Both the position numbers and the translations under genes were made by a program. Below the pieces are notes generated by a model, which worked only from the letters and a program-made list of their open reading frames with translations, ran no database searches and was not told the DNA's origin. DNA of 34,216 nt from Paracoccaceae bacterium. GTDB taxonomy: Bacteria > Pseudomonadota > Alphaproteobacteria > Rhodobacterales > Rhodobacteraceae. The first letter of the stretch is position 1, and each line of letters opens with the position of its first letter. This document shows, in pieces, positions 16,820-27,078 of this stretch. The DNA is taken from the NCBI GenBank assembly GCA_028285485.1, contig JANQPC010000050.1:1-34216 (forward strand), written 5' to 3'.

Positions 16820-17991
16820 CCCGGGCCATCATGGTCCTCAACGCGGGCTCTTCTTCCCTGAAGTTCGCGATTTACGGGGCCGACGCCGCGCTTGCGCCGC
16901 TGGCAACGGGGCTCGTGGATCGGATCGGGCCGGAGGGCCGGCTGCACCTCCAAAGCCCCGATGGCGCGGCGCTGCCCACGGCGCCGGGCCCGCTTTCCAC
17001 CCATGGCGAGGCGCTGGAAACCGCGCTTGAAAGTCTCAGGCGCGCCTGGCCCGCACTCTCCGTTGCCGCCGTGGGGCACCGCGTCGTCCACGGTGGGCTG
17101 GCCTTCGAGGCACCGGTGCGGGTGACGGCAGCGATCCTCGAAGACCTTCGCGCCTTCATTCCCTTCGCGCCGCTTCACCAGCCCCATAACCTTGCCGGGA
17201 TCGAAGCGGCCATGCTGGCGTTTCCAGAGGCGCCACAAGTGGCCTGCTTCGATACCGCGTTTCACCGCAGCCATCCCTTTGTGAACGATACCTTCGCGCT
17301 GCCCCGCGCCTATTTCGACAAGGGCGTGCGCCGCTATGGCTTTCACGGGCTGAGCTACGAATACGTGTCCGGCGAACTGGCGCGCCGCGCGCCCGATCTC
17401 GCGGCTGGCCGCGTTGTGATCGCGCATCTCGGCAACGGCGCCTCGATGTGTGCGCTCAAGGGCGGTGCTTCGGTGGCCTCTACGATGGGGTTTTCGGCGC
17501 TTGACGGGCTGCCGATGGGCACCCGCTGCGGCCAGCTTGATCCGGGTGTTGTGCTCTACCTGCTAACCGAAGAGGGCCTCTCATCGGAGGAGGCAAGCGA
17601 TCTTCTCTATCGCCAGTCCGGCCTTCTGGGGCTTTCGGGGATCTCGAACGATATGCGGGAACTCGAAGCTTCAAAGGCGCCCGAGGCTCGTGACGCCATC
17701 GATTATTTCACCTTCCGCATCCGGCGCGAACTTGGCGCTATGGCGGCGGCGCTGGGCGGGCTCGATGCGCTCGTGTTCTGCGGCGGGATCGGCGAAAACT
17801 CCGCCCGCGTGCGCGAAGAGGTCTGCGCGCCCATGGGCTGGCTCGGGCTGGGCGTGGATCCTGCGGCCAATGCCAGTGGTGCAGGCATCTTGTCAGCGCC
17901 CGGCGCGCCCGTCACCGTGATGGTGATCCCCACCAACGAAGAACGTGTGATCGCGCGCGCGACTCGCGATACCGCGCGCGCGGCGGGGTAG
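16816..17991 (+). CDS. ackA: Acetate kinase
   Basis: A 391-residue kinase of the acetokinase family, converting acetyl phosphate + ADP to acetate + ATP and back. Signatures are the N-terminal VLNAGSSSLKFAIY, VGHRVVHGG, DTAFH, YGFHGLSYEYV, IAHLGNGAS and FCGGIGENS. The GTG start at 16816 overlaps the stop of the phosphotransacylase (GTGA), giving a coupled Pta-AckA pair. The family includes butyrate and propionate kinases; an acyl preference other than acetate cannot be excluded because the partner transacylase is Ptb-like. Confidence 0.95.
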   Translation: MTRAIMVLNAGSSSLKFAIYGADAALAPLATGLVDRIGPEGRLHLQSPDGAALPTAPGPLSTHGEALETALESLRRAWPALSVAAVGHRVVHGGLAFEAPVRVTAAILEDLRAFIPFAPLHQPHNLAGIEAAMLAFPEAPQVACFDTAFHRSHPFVNDTFALPRAYFDKGVRRYGFHGLSYEYVSGELARRAPDLAAGRVVIAHLGNGASMCALKGGASVASTMGFSALDGLPMGTRCGQLDPGVVLYLLTEEGLSSEEASDLLYRQSGLLGLSGISNDMRELEASKAPEARDAIDYFTFRIRRELGAMAAALGGLDALVFCGGIGENSARVREEVCAPMGWLGLGVDPAANASGAGILSAPGAPVTVMVIPTNEERVIARATRDTARAAG

Positions 17992-18305
17992 GGCGGGCGC
18001 GAAACAGGCAGTGCGGGCACCGGTAGGCAGCGGATGTTAGCGCCAAAGGTGCCGGAGTCCGCGCGCGGCGGCACTCAACGCCGTTTACCAAAAGCTGCAC
18101 AATTCTGGTGGTTTGCGCGGCGCCAGTCGCAGTTCTTTACAAGAGTTTTCTCTTTAGGTCAAAAACTTCACAGAATTTCTGAGCAATTTCAATAAACTGG
18201 TGATTTCTTGAATGACGGAGCGTATCGCTTTTACAAACGAGCGAGGCCCAGTCGATCCGTCGGGCAGTGGCAAACCTCGCCGATCACACCGGAGGAGGCG
18301 ACCCC
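17992..18305 (+). promoter_or_regulatory. Leader/promoter region upstream of acs (314 bases, no gene)
   Basis: No credible gene is present. The stretch 18130-18240 is much richer in A/T than its surroundings and probably carries the acs promoter. It contains a perfect 11-base palindrome CAGAATTTCTG (18171-18181), a small AAGAG-TTTT-CTCTT hairpin (18141-18154), and a weak sigma-70-like pair TTGAAT (18208-18213) and TACAAA (18232-18237) with an 18-base spacer. A strong GGAGGAGG ribosome site lies just before the acs ATG. I see no convincing terminator for ackA. Confidence 0.5.
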
Positions 18306-20260
<1,955 letters not shown>

Positions 20261-20261
<1 letters not shown>

Positions 20262-20947
20262 TGGATGGCGCAACGGTAGTCCAGGCTGCTCCGGTTCTGA
20301 TCCTTCTCGGCCCTCCGGGCGCGGGCAAGGGCACCCAGGCGCGGCTGCTTGAGGAACGTTTCGGGCTGGTCCAGCTTTCCACCGGCGATCTTCTGCGCGC
20401 CGCTGTGGCTGCGGGCACAGAGGCAGGTAAAGCCGCCGAGAGCGTGATGAAAGCCGGCGGTCTGGTCAGCGATGAAATCGTGCTGGCAATCCTTGCAGAC
20501 AGGTTGGCCGAGCCCGATTGCGCCCAGGGCGTGATCCTCGATGGCTTCCCCCGCACCACGGCCCAGGCCGAGGCGCTTGACGCGCTCCTGGCCGAAAGCG
20601 GCCAATGCATAAATGCGGCAATCAGCCTCGATGTGGATGACGTCAAGATGGTCATCCGCATCTCGGGCCGATTCACCTGCGGCACCTGCGGCGAGGGCTA
20701 TCACGAAACGCTCAAACCCCCGAAACAAAAGGGGATTTGTGATCAGTGCGGCGGCAGCAAGATGATGCGCCGGGCTGACGATACGGCAGAAACGGCGATG
20801 GCGAGACTTGATGCATATCATGTCCAGACCGAACCGCTGATCGAATACTACCGGGCAAAACGTGCGCTGAGCTGCGTGAATGCGATGCAGGCCATTGATC
20901 GCGTCGCGGATCAGATCGCGAAGATCGTCGAAGAGAAAACGGCGTAA
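20261..20947 (+). CDS. adk: Adenylate kinase with zinc-type lid
   Basis: A 228-residue long-form adenylate kinase (AMP + ATP to 2 ADP). The P-loop GPPGAGKGT is at 17-25, STGDLLRAAV at 40-49 and DGFPRTTAQA near 94-103. The lid has four cysteines, C140/C143 and C160/C163, the zinc-binding arrangement. The gene is placed directly behind acs and ahead of the symporter genes, which suggests a role in recycling AMP formed during acetate activation. In alphaproteobacteria the housekeeping adk is normally in the ribosomal protein region, so this is probably an extra copy; that cannot be seen here. Confidence 0.95.
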
Positions 20948-21012
20948 GGGAACCGCGGGTGCCGCCTTCGTTCTGGAGCGACATCCCTTTATCGCAGAGA
21001 GGAGGACCCCCT

Positions 21013-21306
21013 GTGGCAGACAGAACCGTAAACACTTCCGAAAAGGAGAAGGCCCAAGAGGATGCGGGCGGCTATTGGGCCGCAAACGTGCGCATCATCA
21101 CCGTCAGTCTGGTGATATGGGCGATAGTCTCCTTCGGCTTCGGCATTTTGCTGCGGCCTCTCCTGGCCGGCATCGAAGTCGGCGGAACCGATCTTGGCTT
21201 CTGGTTCGCCCAGCAGGGATCGATCCTCGTCTTCCTCGCGCTGATCTTCTTCTACGCCTGGCGGATGAACAAACTCGACCGTGAATACGGCGTAGAGGAG
21301 GACTGA
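21013..21306 (+). CDS. DUF4212 protein, small subunit of a sodium:solute symporter
   Basis: A 97-residue membrane protein with two hydrophobic helices (about residues 25-45 and 58-80). The GYWAANVRI start and the FGFGILLRPLL segment are typical of the small partner that always accompanies the VC_2705-type large symporter, which starts 5 bases after its stop. GTG 21013 is chosen because AGGAGG at 21000-21005 lies at the right distance; an in-frame ATG at 20959 has no ribosome site. It is probably needed for assembly or activity of the transporter, but the exact function of the family is unknown. Confidence 0.88.
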   Translation: MADRTVNTSEKEKAQEDAGGYWAANVRIITVSLVIWAIVSFGFGILLRPLLAGIEVGGTDLGFWFAQQGSILVFLALIFFYAWRMNKLDREYGVEED

Positions 21307-21310
21307 TCTG

Positions 21311-23110
21311 ATGGACCAGTTTACACTCAACCTGCTGTTTGTAGGCGCATCTTTCGCGCTCTACATCGGCATCGCGATCTGGGCCCGCGCGGGCTCTACA
21401 TCAGAGTTCTATGCCGCGGGCCGGGGCGTCCACCCCGTCACCAACGGCATGGCCACGGCGGCAGACTGGATGTCTGCGGCCTCGTTCATCTCCATGGCGG
21501 GCCTTATCGCCTTCACCGGCTACGATAACTCGACCTTCCTGATGGGGTGGACGGGCGGCTACGTGCTTCTGGCGCTGCTCCTTGCACCGTATCTGCGCAA
21601 GTTCGGCAAGTTTACCGTGTCGGAGTTCATCGGCGATCGCTTCTATTCGCAAACCGCGCGCCTGGTGGCCGTGATCTGCCTTATCGTTGCGTCGGTCACC
21701 TACGTGATCGGGCAGATGACGGGCGTGGGCGTGGCCTTCGGCCGGTTCCTGGAGATCTCGAACACCTCCGGCCTTCTGATCGGTGCGGGCGTTGTGTTTG
21801 CCTATGCGGTGTTCGGCGGCATGAAAGGCGTCACCTACACGCAGGTTGCCCAATATGTCGTTCTGATCACGGCCTACACGATCCCCGCGATCTTCATTTC
21901 GCTGCAGCTCACCGGCACGCCGATCCCGGCGCTCGGCCTCTTCAGCGAAACAACGTCCACGGGTGCCGAAGGCAGTGTGTATCTGCTGACCAAGCTCGAT
22001 CAGATCGTAACCGATCTTGGCTTTGCCAGTTACACCGAGGCGCATAAAGACAACCTCAACATGGTGCTCTTCACGCTGTCGCTGATGATCGGTACAGCGG
22101 GTCTGCCCCACGTGATCATGCGCTTCTTCACCGTTCCCAAAGTGTCGGATGCGCGCTGGTCGGCGGGCTGGGCGCTTGTCTTCATCGCTCTGCTTTACCT
22201 GACGGCTCCGGCTGTGGGCGCGATGGCGCGGCTCAACATCACCGAACTGATGTGGCCCAATGGCACGAATGGCGAAGCGGTCTCGGTGGAAACCATCGAA
22301 ACGGCGCCTGAGTACGACTGGATGCTGACGTGGCAGAAAACCGGCCTTCTCGATTGGGAAGACAAGAACGGCGACGGCAAGATCCAGTACTACAACGATG
22401 GGTCCGAGGCGATGGCTGCCACGGCTGCCGCGAATGGCTGGGAAGGCAATGAGCTGACCAAATTCAACCGCGATATCCTGGTGCTCGCCAACCCCGAGAT
22501 CGCCAACCTGCCGGGTTGGGTGATCGGCCTCGTGGCTGCCGGTGGCCTTGCCGCCGCGCTCTCCACGGCGGCTGGCCTCCTGCTCGCGATTTCCTCTGCG
22601 GTGTCGCATGACCTCGTGAAGGGCGCGATCAATCCCAACATCTCAGAGAAGGGCGAACTTCTGTCGGCCCGGATCGCGATGGCGGTGGCGATTGCGGTAG
22701 CCACCTATCTGGGCCTCAACCCGCCAGGGTTTGCGGCGCAGACAGTGGCATTGGCCTTCGGCCTGGCCGCAGCCTCGATCTTCCCGGCGCTGATGATGGG
22801 GATCTTCTCCAAGCGGGTGAACAATGTGGGCGCAGTTGCGGGCATGCTTTCGGGCCTGAGCTTCACGCTGCTCTACATCTTCCTGCACAAGGGCTGGTTC
22901 TTCATCCAAGGCACCAACTCCTTCCCCGATACGGTTGATGGGTCGCTCTTCGGCATCCAGTCCACCGCGATCGGTGCGGTCGGCGCGCTGATCAACTTCG
23001 GGGTCGCCTATGGTGTGTCGCTCGCAACGAAAGACACCCCGCAGGATATCAAGGATCTCGTCGAAAGCGTGCGGGTGCCTTCGGGCGCAGGCGCTGCTGT
23101 CGATCACTAA
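21311..23110 (+). CDS. Sodium:solute symporter, large subunit (probable acetate/short-chain acid uptake)
   Basis: A 599-residue SSF-family transporter with about 13 membrane helices. Family features are EFYAAGRGVHPVTNGMATAA near the N-terminus, FVGMTG-like YVIGQMTGVGVAFGRFL, and GTAGLPHVIMRFFTV. It belongs to the subfamily paired with DUF4212 and related to ActP. Position behind acs and adk suggests import of acetate or another monocarboxylate. Residues about 330-385 form a hydrophilic insertion with an EF-hand-like loop DKNGDGKIQYYN (351-362). The stop is followed by two consecutive hairpins. Confidence 0.92.
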   Translation: MDQFTLNLLFVGASFALYIGIAIWARAGSTSEFYAAGRGVHPVTNGMATAADWMSAASFISMAGLIAFTGYDNSTFLMGWTGGYVLLALLLAPYLRKFGKFTVSEFIGDRFYSQTARLVAVICLIVASVTYVIGQMTGVGVAFGRFLEISNTSGLLIGAGVVFAYAVFGGMKGVTYTQVAQYVVLITAYTIPAIFISLQLTGTPIPALGLFSETTSTGAEGSVYLLTKLDQIVTDLGFASYTEAHKDNLNMVLFTLSLMIGTAGLPHVIMRFFTVPKVSDARWSAGWALVFIALLYLTAPAVGAMARLNITELMWPNGTNGEAVSVETIETAPEYDWMLTWQKTGLLDWEDKNGDGKIQYYNDGSEAMAATAAANGWEGNELTKFNRDILVLANPEIANLPGWVIGLVAAGGLAAALSTAAGLLLAISSAVSHDLVKGAINPNISEKGELLSARIAMAVAIAVATYLGLNPPGFAAQTVALAFGLAAASIFPALMMGIFSKRVNNVGAVAGMLSGLSFTLLYIFLHKGWFFIQGTNSFPDTVDGSLFGIQSTAIGAVGALINFGVAYGVSLATKDTPQDIKDLVESVRVPSGAGAAVDH

Positions 23111-23120
23111 GCTCCCTGGC

Positions 23121-23142
23121 GGGCGGGCCTTCGGGCCCGTCC
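23121..23142 (+). terminator. Hairpin with UUCG tetraloop after the symporter gene
   Basis: A 9-bp stem (one G-U pair) closed by C-TTCG-G, the exceptionally stable tetraloop. There is no T-run after it. It precedes the stronger terminator 8 bases downstream and could protect or help terminate the acs-symporter message. Confidence 0.6.
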
Positions 23143-23149
23143 CGATCAC

Positions 23150-23191
23150 CGCTCCGCCCCTTTTCTCCCTGGGGGCGGAGCGCCTTTTGTT
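23150..23191 (+). terminator. Rho-independent terminator
   Basis: CGCTCCGCCCC and GGGGCGGAGCG make a perfect 11-bp stem around an 11-base loop, followed by CCTTTTGTT. It ends the acs-adk-symporter transcript only 12 bases ahead of the start codon of the next gene, so that gene depends on read-through or on a promoter overlapping the hairpin. Confidence 0.85.
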
Positions 23192-23203
23192 AAGGCTGGA
23201 TGG

Positions 23204-25027
23204 ATGACGGATGACATTCTGACCTTTCTGGCCCGCCAACATCCCTATGACCGGTTGAGCGAGGCGCGGCGGCGCGAGATTGCGGGGCGGATCACCCGCG
23301 CAAACCTCGCCGAGGGCGATTACGTCTTTCGCAAGGATGCACCGCTCGACGGGCTTTACGTTATTCTCGATGGTCAGATCCGGATCGAAGATGAAAGCGG
23401 CACCGCCGTTTCGCTTCTCGAACGCGGCAACAGTTTCGGCGAACGGGGGCTGATGCGCGATGGGCGCGCGGCCAGTTCTGCCATCGTCAGCGCGCCCGCG
23501 GATGTGCTCACCCTGCCGGCCGATCTCTTCCACGAACTCCGCGATGCGGAGGATGAGTTCCGCCGCTTCTTCGATCGGAGCCGCGATGACGAAGGGGGCG
23601 AGAGCCGCCCGCCCGATCTGGCCACCGTGCGCGTTGAAACGCTGATGGCCCGCGATCCGATCACCGCAGACACCGGCGTTTCGGTCCAGGCCGCCGCCGA
23701 ACTCATGCGCGATCACCACATTTCAAGCCTTTGCATCACAGAGGGCGGCCAACTTGCGGGGCTTGTCACCTTGCGCGATCTCGTGGGCAAGGTGCTGGCC
23801 AGCGGCGGCGATCCCGCCGCCCCGATCGGCAGCGTGATGACGCCGGGGCCCTGCGTTCTGCCCCCCACCGCGCTCGGCTCTGATGTGCTGCATGTTATGC
23901 TTGAGCATCGGCTGGGCCATCTGCCCATTGTCGAGGGCAACGCGCTTGTGGGCATCGTTACGCAGACCGATCTCACCCGCTTCCAGGCGATCAATTCCGC
24001 CAGCCTCGTGGCCGATGCGGCAGAGGCCCGGTCTGCCGCCGATCTGGCGCAGATCACCGCCCGCATCCCGCAGATGCTGGGCAATCTCGTGGCCGCAGGG
24101 CATCGCCACGATGTGGTCACCCGGATGATCACCGATGTGGCCGATGTCGTCACCCGCCGGCTCCTGCGCCTGGCCGAAGAGGCGCTTGGCCCGCCCCCCG
24201 GGCGCTACCTCTGGCTTGCCTGCGGCAGCCAGGGGCGGAAAGAGCAAACCGGCGTGTCGGATCAGGATAACTGCCTGATCCTCGAAGATGGCCTGCCGGC
24301 CGAGGCCGATGCCTATTTCGAGAAGCTTGCCGCCTTCGTCTCCGACGGGCTCGATGCCTGCGGCTATGTCTACTGCCCCGGCGATATGATGGCGACGAAC
24401 CGGCGCTGGCGCCAGCCGCTGGCCGTTTGGCGCGAATACTTCGCGGGCTGGATCAAATCGCCCTCCAAAGAGGCGCAGATGCTCGCCTCGGTGATGTTCG
24501 ATCTGCGCCCCATCGGCGGCGACGAAAGCCTCTTTGACGGGCTTCAGGCCGAAACGCTGGCGGCGGCCGCAAAAAACTCGATCTTCACCGCCCACATGGC
24601 CAGCAATGCGCTGACCCATGGCACGCCGCTGGGCCTGTTGCGGGATTTTGCAACGATCCGCTCGGGCGAGCATCGCGATACGATCGATATGAAGATGTCC
24701 GGCGTTGTGCCAGTGGTGGATCTGGGGCGCATGTATGCGCTGCAGGGCCAGCTCACCGCTGCCAACACCCGCGCGCGGCTGGAAGAGGCGGTGGCCACCG
24801 GCACGGTCAGCCCCTCGGGCGGGCGCGATCTCATTGATGCCTACGATCTTGTGGCCGAAACGCGGCTCAGGCACCAGGCGGCCCAGATCCGGCGCGGGGA
24901 GGCGCCGGATAACTTCCTGCCGCCCGCCACGCTTTCGGATTTTGAGCGCAGCCATCTGCGCAACGCCTTTGTGGTGATCAAAACCATGCAATCGGCGCTG
25001 ATGCAGGGAAGGGGGCTTTTGGGCTAG
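23204..25027 (+). CDS. cNMP-binding / CBS-pair / DUF294 nucleotidyltransferase
   Basis: A 607-residue cytoplasmic regulator-like protein. Domain order: cyclic-nucleotide-binding fold (about 10-125, with GDYVFRKDAPLDGLYVILDG and GNSFGERGLM), two CBS motifs (about 145-265), a DUF294 nucleotidyltransferase with ACGSQGRKEQTGVSDQDN (Gly341-Ser342, and the Asp pair in SDQDN), and DUF294_C (about 460-600). The nucleotidyltransferase motif resembles GlnD. This suggests transfer of a nucleotide to a protein or small molecule in response to adenine nucleotides bound at CBS or cNMP sites; the target is unknown. AAGG at 23192-23195 is 8 bases from the ATG. Confidence 0.9.
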   Translation: MTDDILTFLARQHPYDRLSEARRREIAGRITRANLAEGDYVFRKDAPLDGLYVILDGQIRIEDESGTAVSLLERGNSFGERGLMRDGRAASSAIVSAPADVLTLPADLFHELRDAEDEFRRFFDRSRDDEGGESRPPDLATVRVETLMARDPITADTGVSVQAAAELMRDHHISSLCITEGGQLAGLVTLRDLVGKVLASGGDPAAPIGSVMTPGPCVLPPTALGSDVLHVMLEHRLGHLPIVEGNALVGIVTQTDLTRFQAINSASLVADAAEARSAADLAQITARIPQMLGNLVAAGHRHDVVTRMITDVADVVTRRLLRLAEEALGPPPGRYLWLACGSQGRKEQTGVSDQDNCLILEDGLPAEADAYFEKLAAFVSDGLDACGYVYCPGDMMATNRRWRQPLAVWREYFAGWIKSPSKEAQMLASVMFDLRPIGGDESLFDGLQAETLAAAAKNSIFTAHMASNALTHGTPLGLLRDFATIRSGEHRDTIDMKMSGVVPVVDLGRMYALQGQLTAANTRARLEEAVATGTVSPSGGRDLIDAYDLVAETRLRHQAAQIRRGEAPDNFLPPATLSDFERSHLRNAFVVIKTMQSALMQGRGLLG

Positions 25028-25051
25028 GAGGGCCCGAAGAGGGGAGGAGCC

Positions 25052-25573
25052 ATGTTTTTCGAACTGATCGGCACGATCCTGGCAGGGGCCGCGGCGGCGC
25101 TTGTTGTGTGGGCGATCAACCGGTTCCTGAAGGGCCGGTTGCCGAAGTGGATGATCCCCGTCTCCGCGGGGATCGTGATGCTGATTGCCGCGATCTCCAG
25201 CGAATACGGCTGGTATGATCGCACCCGCGCCACGATGCCCGAAGGCATGGTGGTGGCGCAAAGCATCGAGGAACCCTCGGCCTTCCGGCCCTGGACCTAT
25301 GCGGCCCCCTACGTCACCCGCTTTGTCGCTGTAGATCGCGCCACCATCCGCCAGCACCCCGCGCAGCCTGGCCAGCGGATCGTGGAGCTTGTCTTCTACG
25401 GGCGCTGGGCGCGCACCTCGAAGATCCCGGTTCTCTTGGATTGCGAGGGCGGGCGCCGCGCCGATATCGCCGATGGGGCCGAGTTCGGCGAAGATGGTGC
25501 TATCACCAATGCCAACTGGCGCGATCTGGCCGCCGATGACCCGATCCTTACCACCGCCTGTGCGGAGGTGTGA
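25052..25573 (+). CDS. Membrane protein of unknown function
   Basis: A 173-residue protein I do not recognise. Two hydrophobic helices lie at about residues 4-24 and 35-52, then a soluble domain of roughly 120 residues follows, with Trp/Tyr-rich stretches (YGWYD, FRPWTYAAPYVTRF, LVFYGRWARTSKIP) and a single cysteine-bearing LLDCEGG. With both helices crossing the membrane, N- and C-terminal parts would face the same side. A good GGGGAGGAG ribosome site precedes the ATG. It sits 24 bases after the nucleotidyltransferase and ends one base before the exonuclease-fusion gene, so these three are probably one operon. Confidence 0.8.
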   Translation: MFFELIGTILAGAAAALVVWAINRFLKGRLPKWMIPVSAGIVMLIAAISSEYGWYDRTRATMPEGMVVAQSIEEPSAFRPWTYAAPYVTRFVAVDRATIRQHPAQPGQRIVELVFYGRWARTSKIPVLLDCEGGRRADIADGAEFGEDGAITNANWRDLAADDPILTTACAEV

Positions 25574-25574
25574 G

Positions 25575-26960
25575 ATGACGCAACTTCCCCTCCGCCTGCG
25601 CGTGTTCCTCTTCTTCTGCCTGATCGCGGCCTCCTCTGTCGCGGTTGTCTGGGGCGGCCTCTGGCTGGGCTTCCGGCAGCTGGGCGATCCCGGCGCAGCC
25701 TCGCCCTTCATCACGGTCGCCATTCTTTCGGCCTTCGGCCTGCCCGCACTGGCGCTTCTGATCTGGCTTCTCTTTGATACCCATGTCTCAAAACCCATCG
25801 AGGCCATCGCGGCGCGCCTGCGCCTTGGCGCCCACGGGCCGGACGAGGGTGGCGAAGCCCGGGTTGATGCCCGCTACCTCGGCGATCTCGCCCCTGCGGC
25901 GGCCGCCATGCATGAAACGCTTTCCACCGTCTCCTCCGACGTGGCTGAAACGGTGGAGGCGCGCACCCTCCGGCTGAAGCACCACCGCGATCAGCTGCTC
26001 TCGCTTCTCTCGGACATCCCTACCGCAACCCTGATGATCGGGCGTGATCACAACGTGGTGCTTTACGATGGGCAGGCCGCCGCGCTCATGGCGCGGGAGG
26101 CGCCCGTGCGCCTGAACGGCCACGTTTTCGATTACCTCAACGAGGGCCCGGTGAAAGAGGCGCTGCGCCAGATCGGCCATGACGGCCGCCGCCCGATTGC
26201 GGTGACAGGCCGGTCCGGCGCCGTCTATTCCGGCCATATCAGGCTGTTTGAGAACGGCTGCTACGCGCTCATGCTCGATCCGCTCGATGCCGATGCCGCG
26301 CGCCCGCTGGCCTATGATTTCGATCTGCTGGATAAGGCGCCGGTGGATGCCTCCGAAAGCCTCGGCCTGCGCGATCTTTGCTTTGTGGCCTTCGATACCG
26401 AAACAACCGGCCTCGACCCCGAAAAGGATGATGTGGTGCAGATCGGCGCCGTGCGCATCGTCAATGCGCGCATGGTGCCCGGCGAAGCGTTTGATCGGCT
26501 GGTCAATCCCGGCCGCCCGATCCCGAAAGCCTCAACCGCCGTGCACGGCATCGATGATGCCATGGTGGCCGATGCGCCGGATTTCGGCGCTGTCTGCACC
26601 GATTTCGCAGGGTTCTCGGCCAATGCGGTGTTTCTTGCCCATAACGCGCCTTTCGATATGGCGTTTCTCCATCGCGAGGGCGCGCGCGCGGGGCTTACCT
26701 TCGATCACCCCGTTGTCGATACCGTGCATATGTCGGCCATCGTCTTCGGCGGGTCTGCCGAACACACGCTCGATGCGCTTTGCGACAGGCTCGCCATCAC
26801 CATCCCGCCTGAACGGCGCCACACCGCGATGGGCGACGCGATTGCCACGGCAGAGGCGTTTCTCGCCATGCTGCCGATCCTTGAGGCGCGGGGCATCGAA
26901 ACCCTGGGCGCGTTGCGGGCCGAAAGCCGCCGCCACCGCCGCATTCTGGAAACCGCCTGA
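25575..26960 (+). CDS. Membrane-anchored HAMP/PAS-like protein fused to DEDDh 3'-5' exonuclease
   Basis: A 461-residue fusion. Two N-terminal helices (about 9-35 and 45-68) are followed by a HAMP-like linker (about 68-125), a PAS-like region (about 135-240, starting DQLLSLLSDIPTATLMI) and a DnaQ-type exonuclease (about 268-450). All five DEDDh residues are present: D274 and E276 in FDTETTG, D361 in HNAPFD, H416 and D421 in HTAMGDA. A longer frame runs upstream into the preceding gene, but ATG 25575, with GGAGG 6 bases before it, gives the natural membrane start. The layout is that of a sensor kinase whose kinase half is replaced by a nuclease. HAMP and PAS calls are from layout, not strong motifs. 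Confidence 0.87.
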   Translation: MTQLPLRLRVFLFFCLIAASSVAVVWGGLWLGFRQLGDPGAASPFITVAILSAFGLPALALLIWLLFDTHVSKPIEAIAARLRLGAHGPDEGGEARVDARYLGDLAPAAAAMHETLSTVSSDVAETVEARTLRLKHHRDQLLSLLSDIPTATLMIGRDHNVVLYDGQAAALMAREAPVRLNGHVFDYLNEGPVKEALRQIGHDGRRPIAVTGRSGAVYSGHIRLFENGCYALMLDPLDADAARPLAYDFDLLDKAPVDASESLGLRDLCFVAFDTETTGLDPEKDDVVQIGAVRIVNARMVPGEAFDRLVNPGRPIPKASTAVHGIDDAMVADAPDFGAVCTDFAGFSANAVFLAHNAPFDMAFLHREGARAGLTFDHPVVDTVHMSAIVFGGSAEHTLDALCDRLAITIPPERRHTAMGDAIATAEAFLAMLPILEARGIETLGALRAESRRHRRILETA

Positions 26961-27078
26961 CCCGGTGCCAGTGCCCGCCGACATCGTGCGCAGAACCGAC
27001 GAAAGGTTGACCTGCCGCGCGTAATCGGTCACCCAAATGGGCAATCAAAACGAAAAAAGATCGAGCGGAGCAGCTTCG

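Noticed and set aside
21637-21644. GCGATCGC octamer, as in the HIP1 repeat of cyanobacteria
   Set aside because: Only a couple of exact copies were noticed (also near 34165); GATC itself is enriched, the octamer is not clearly so.
23723-25807. Minus-strand frame of 694 codons opposite the nucleotidyltransferase
   Set aside because: Opposite strand encodes cNMP, CBS and DUF294 domains in order; the antisense translation is unordered and Arg/Gly/Ala-rich.
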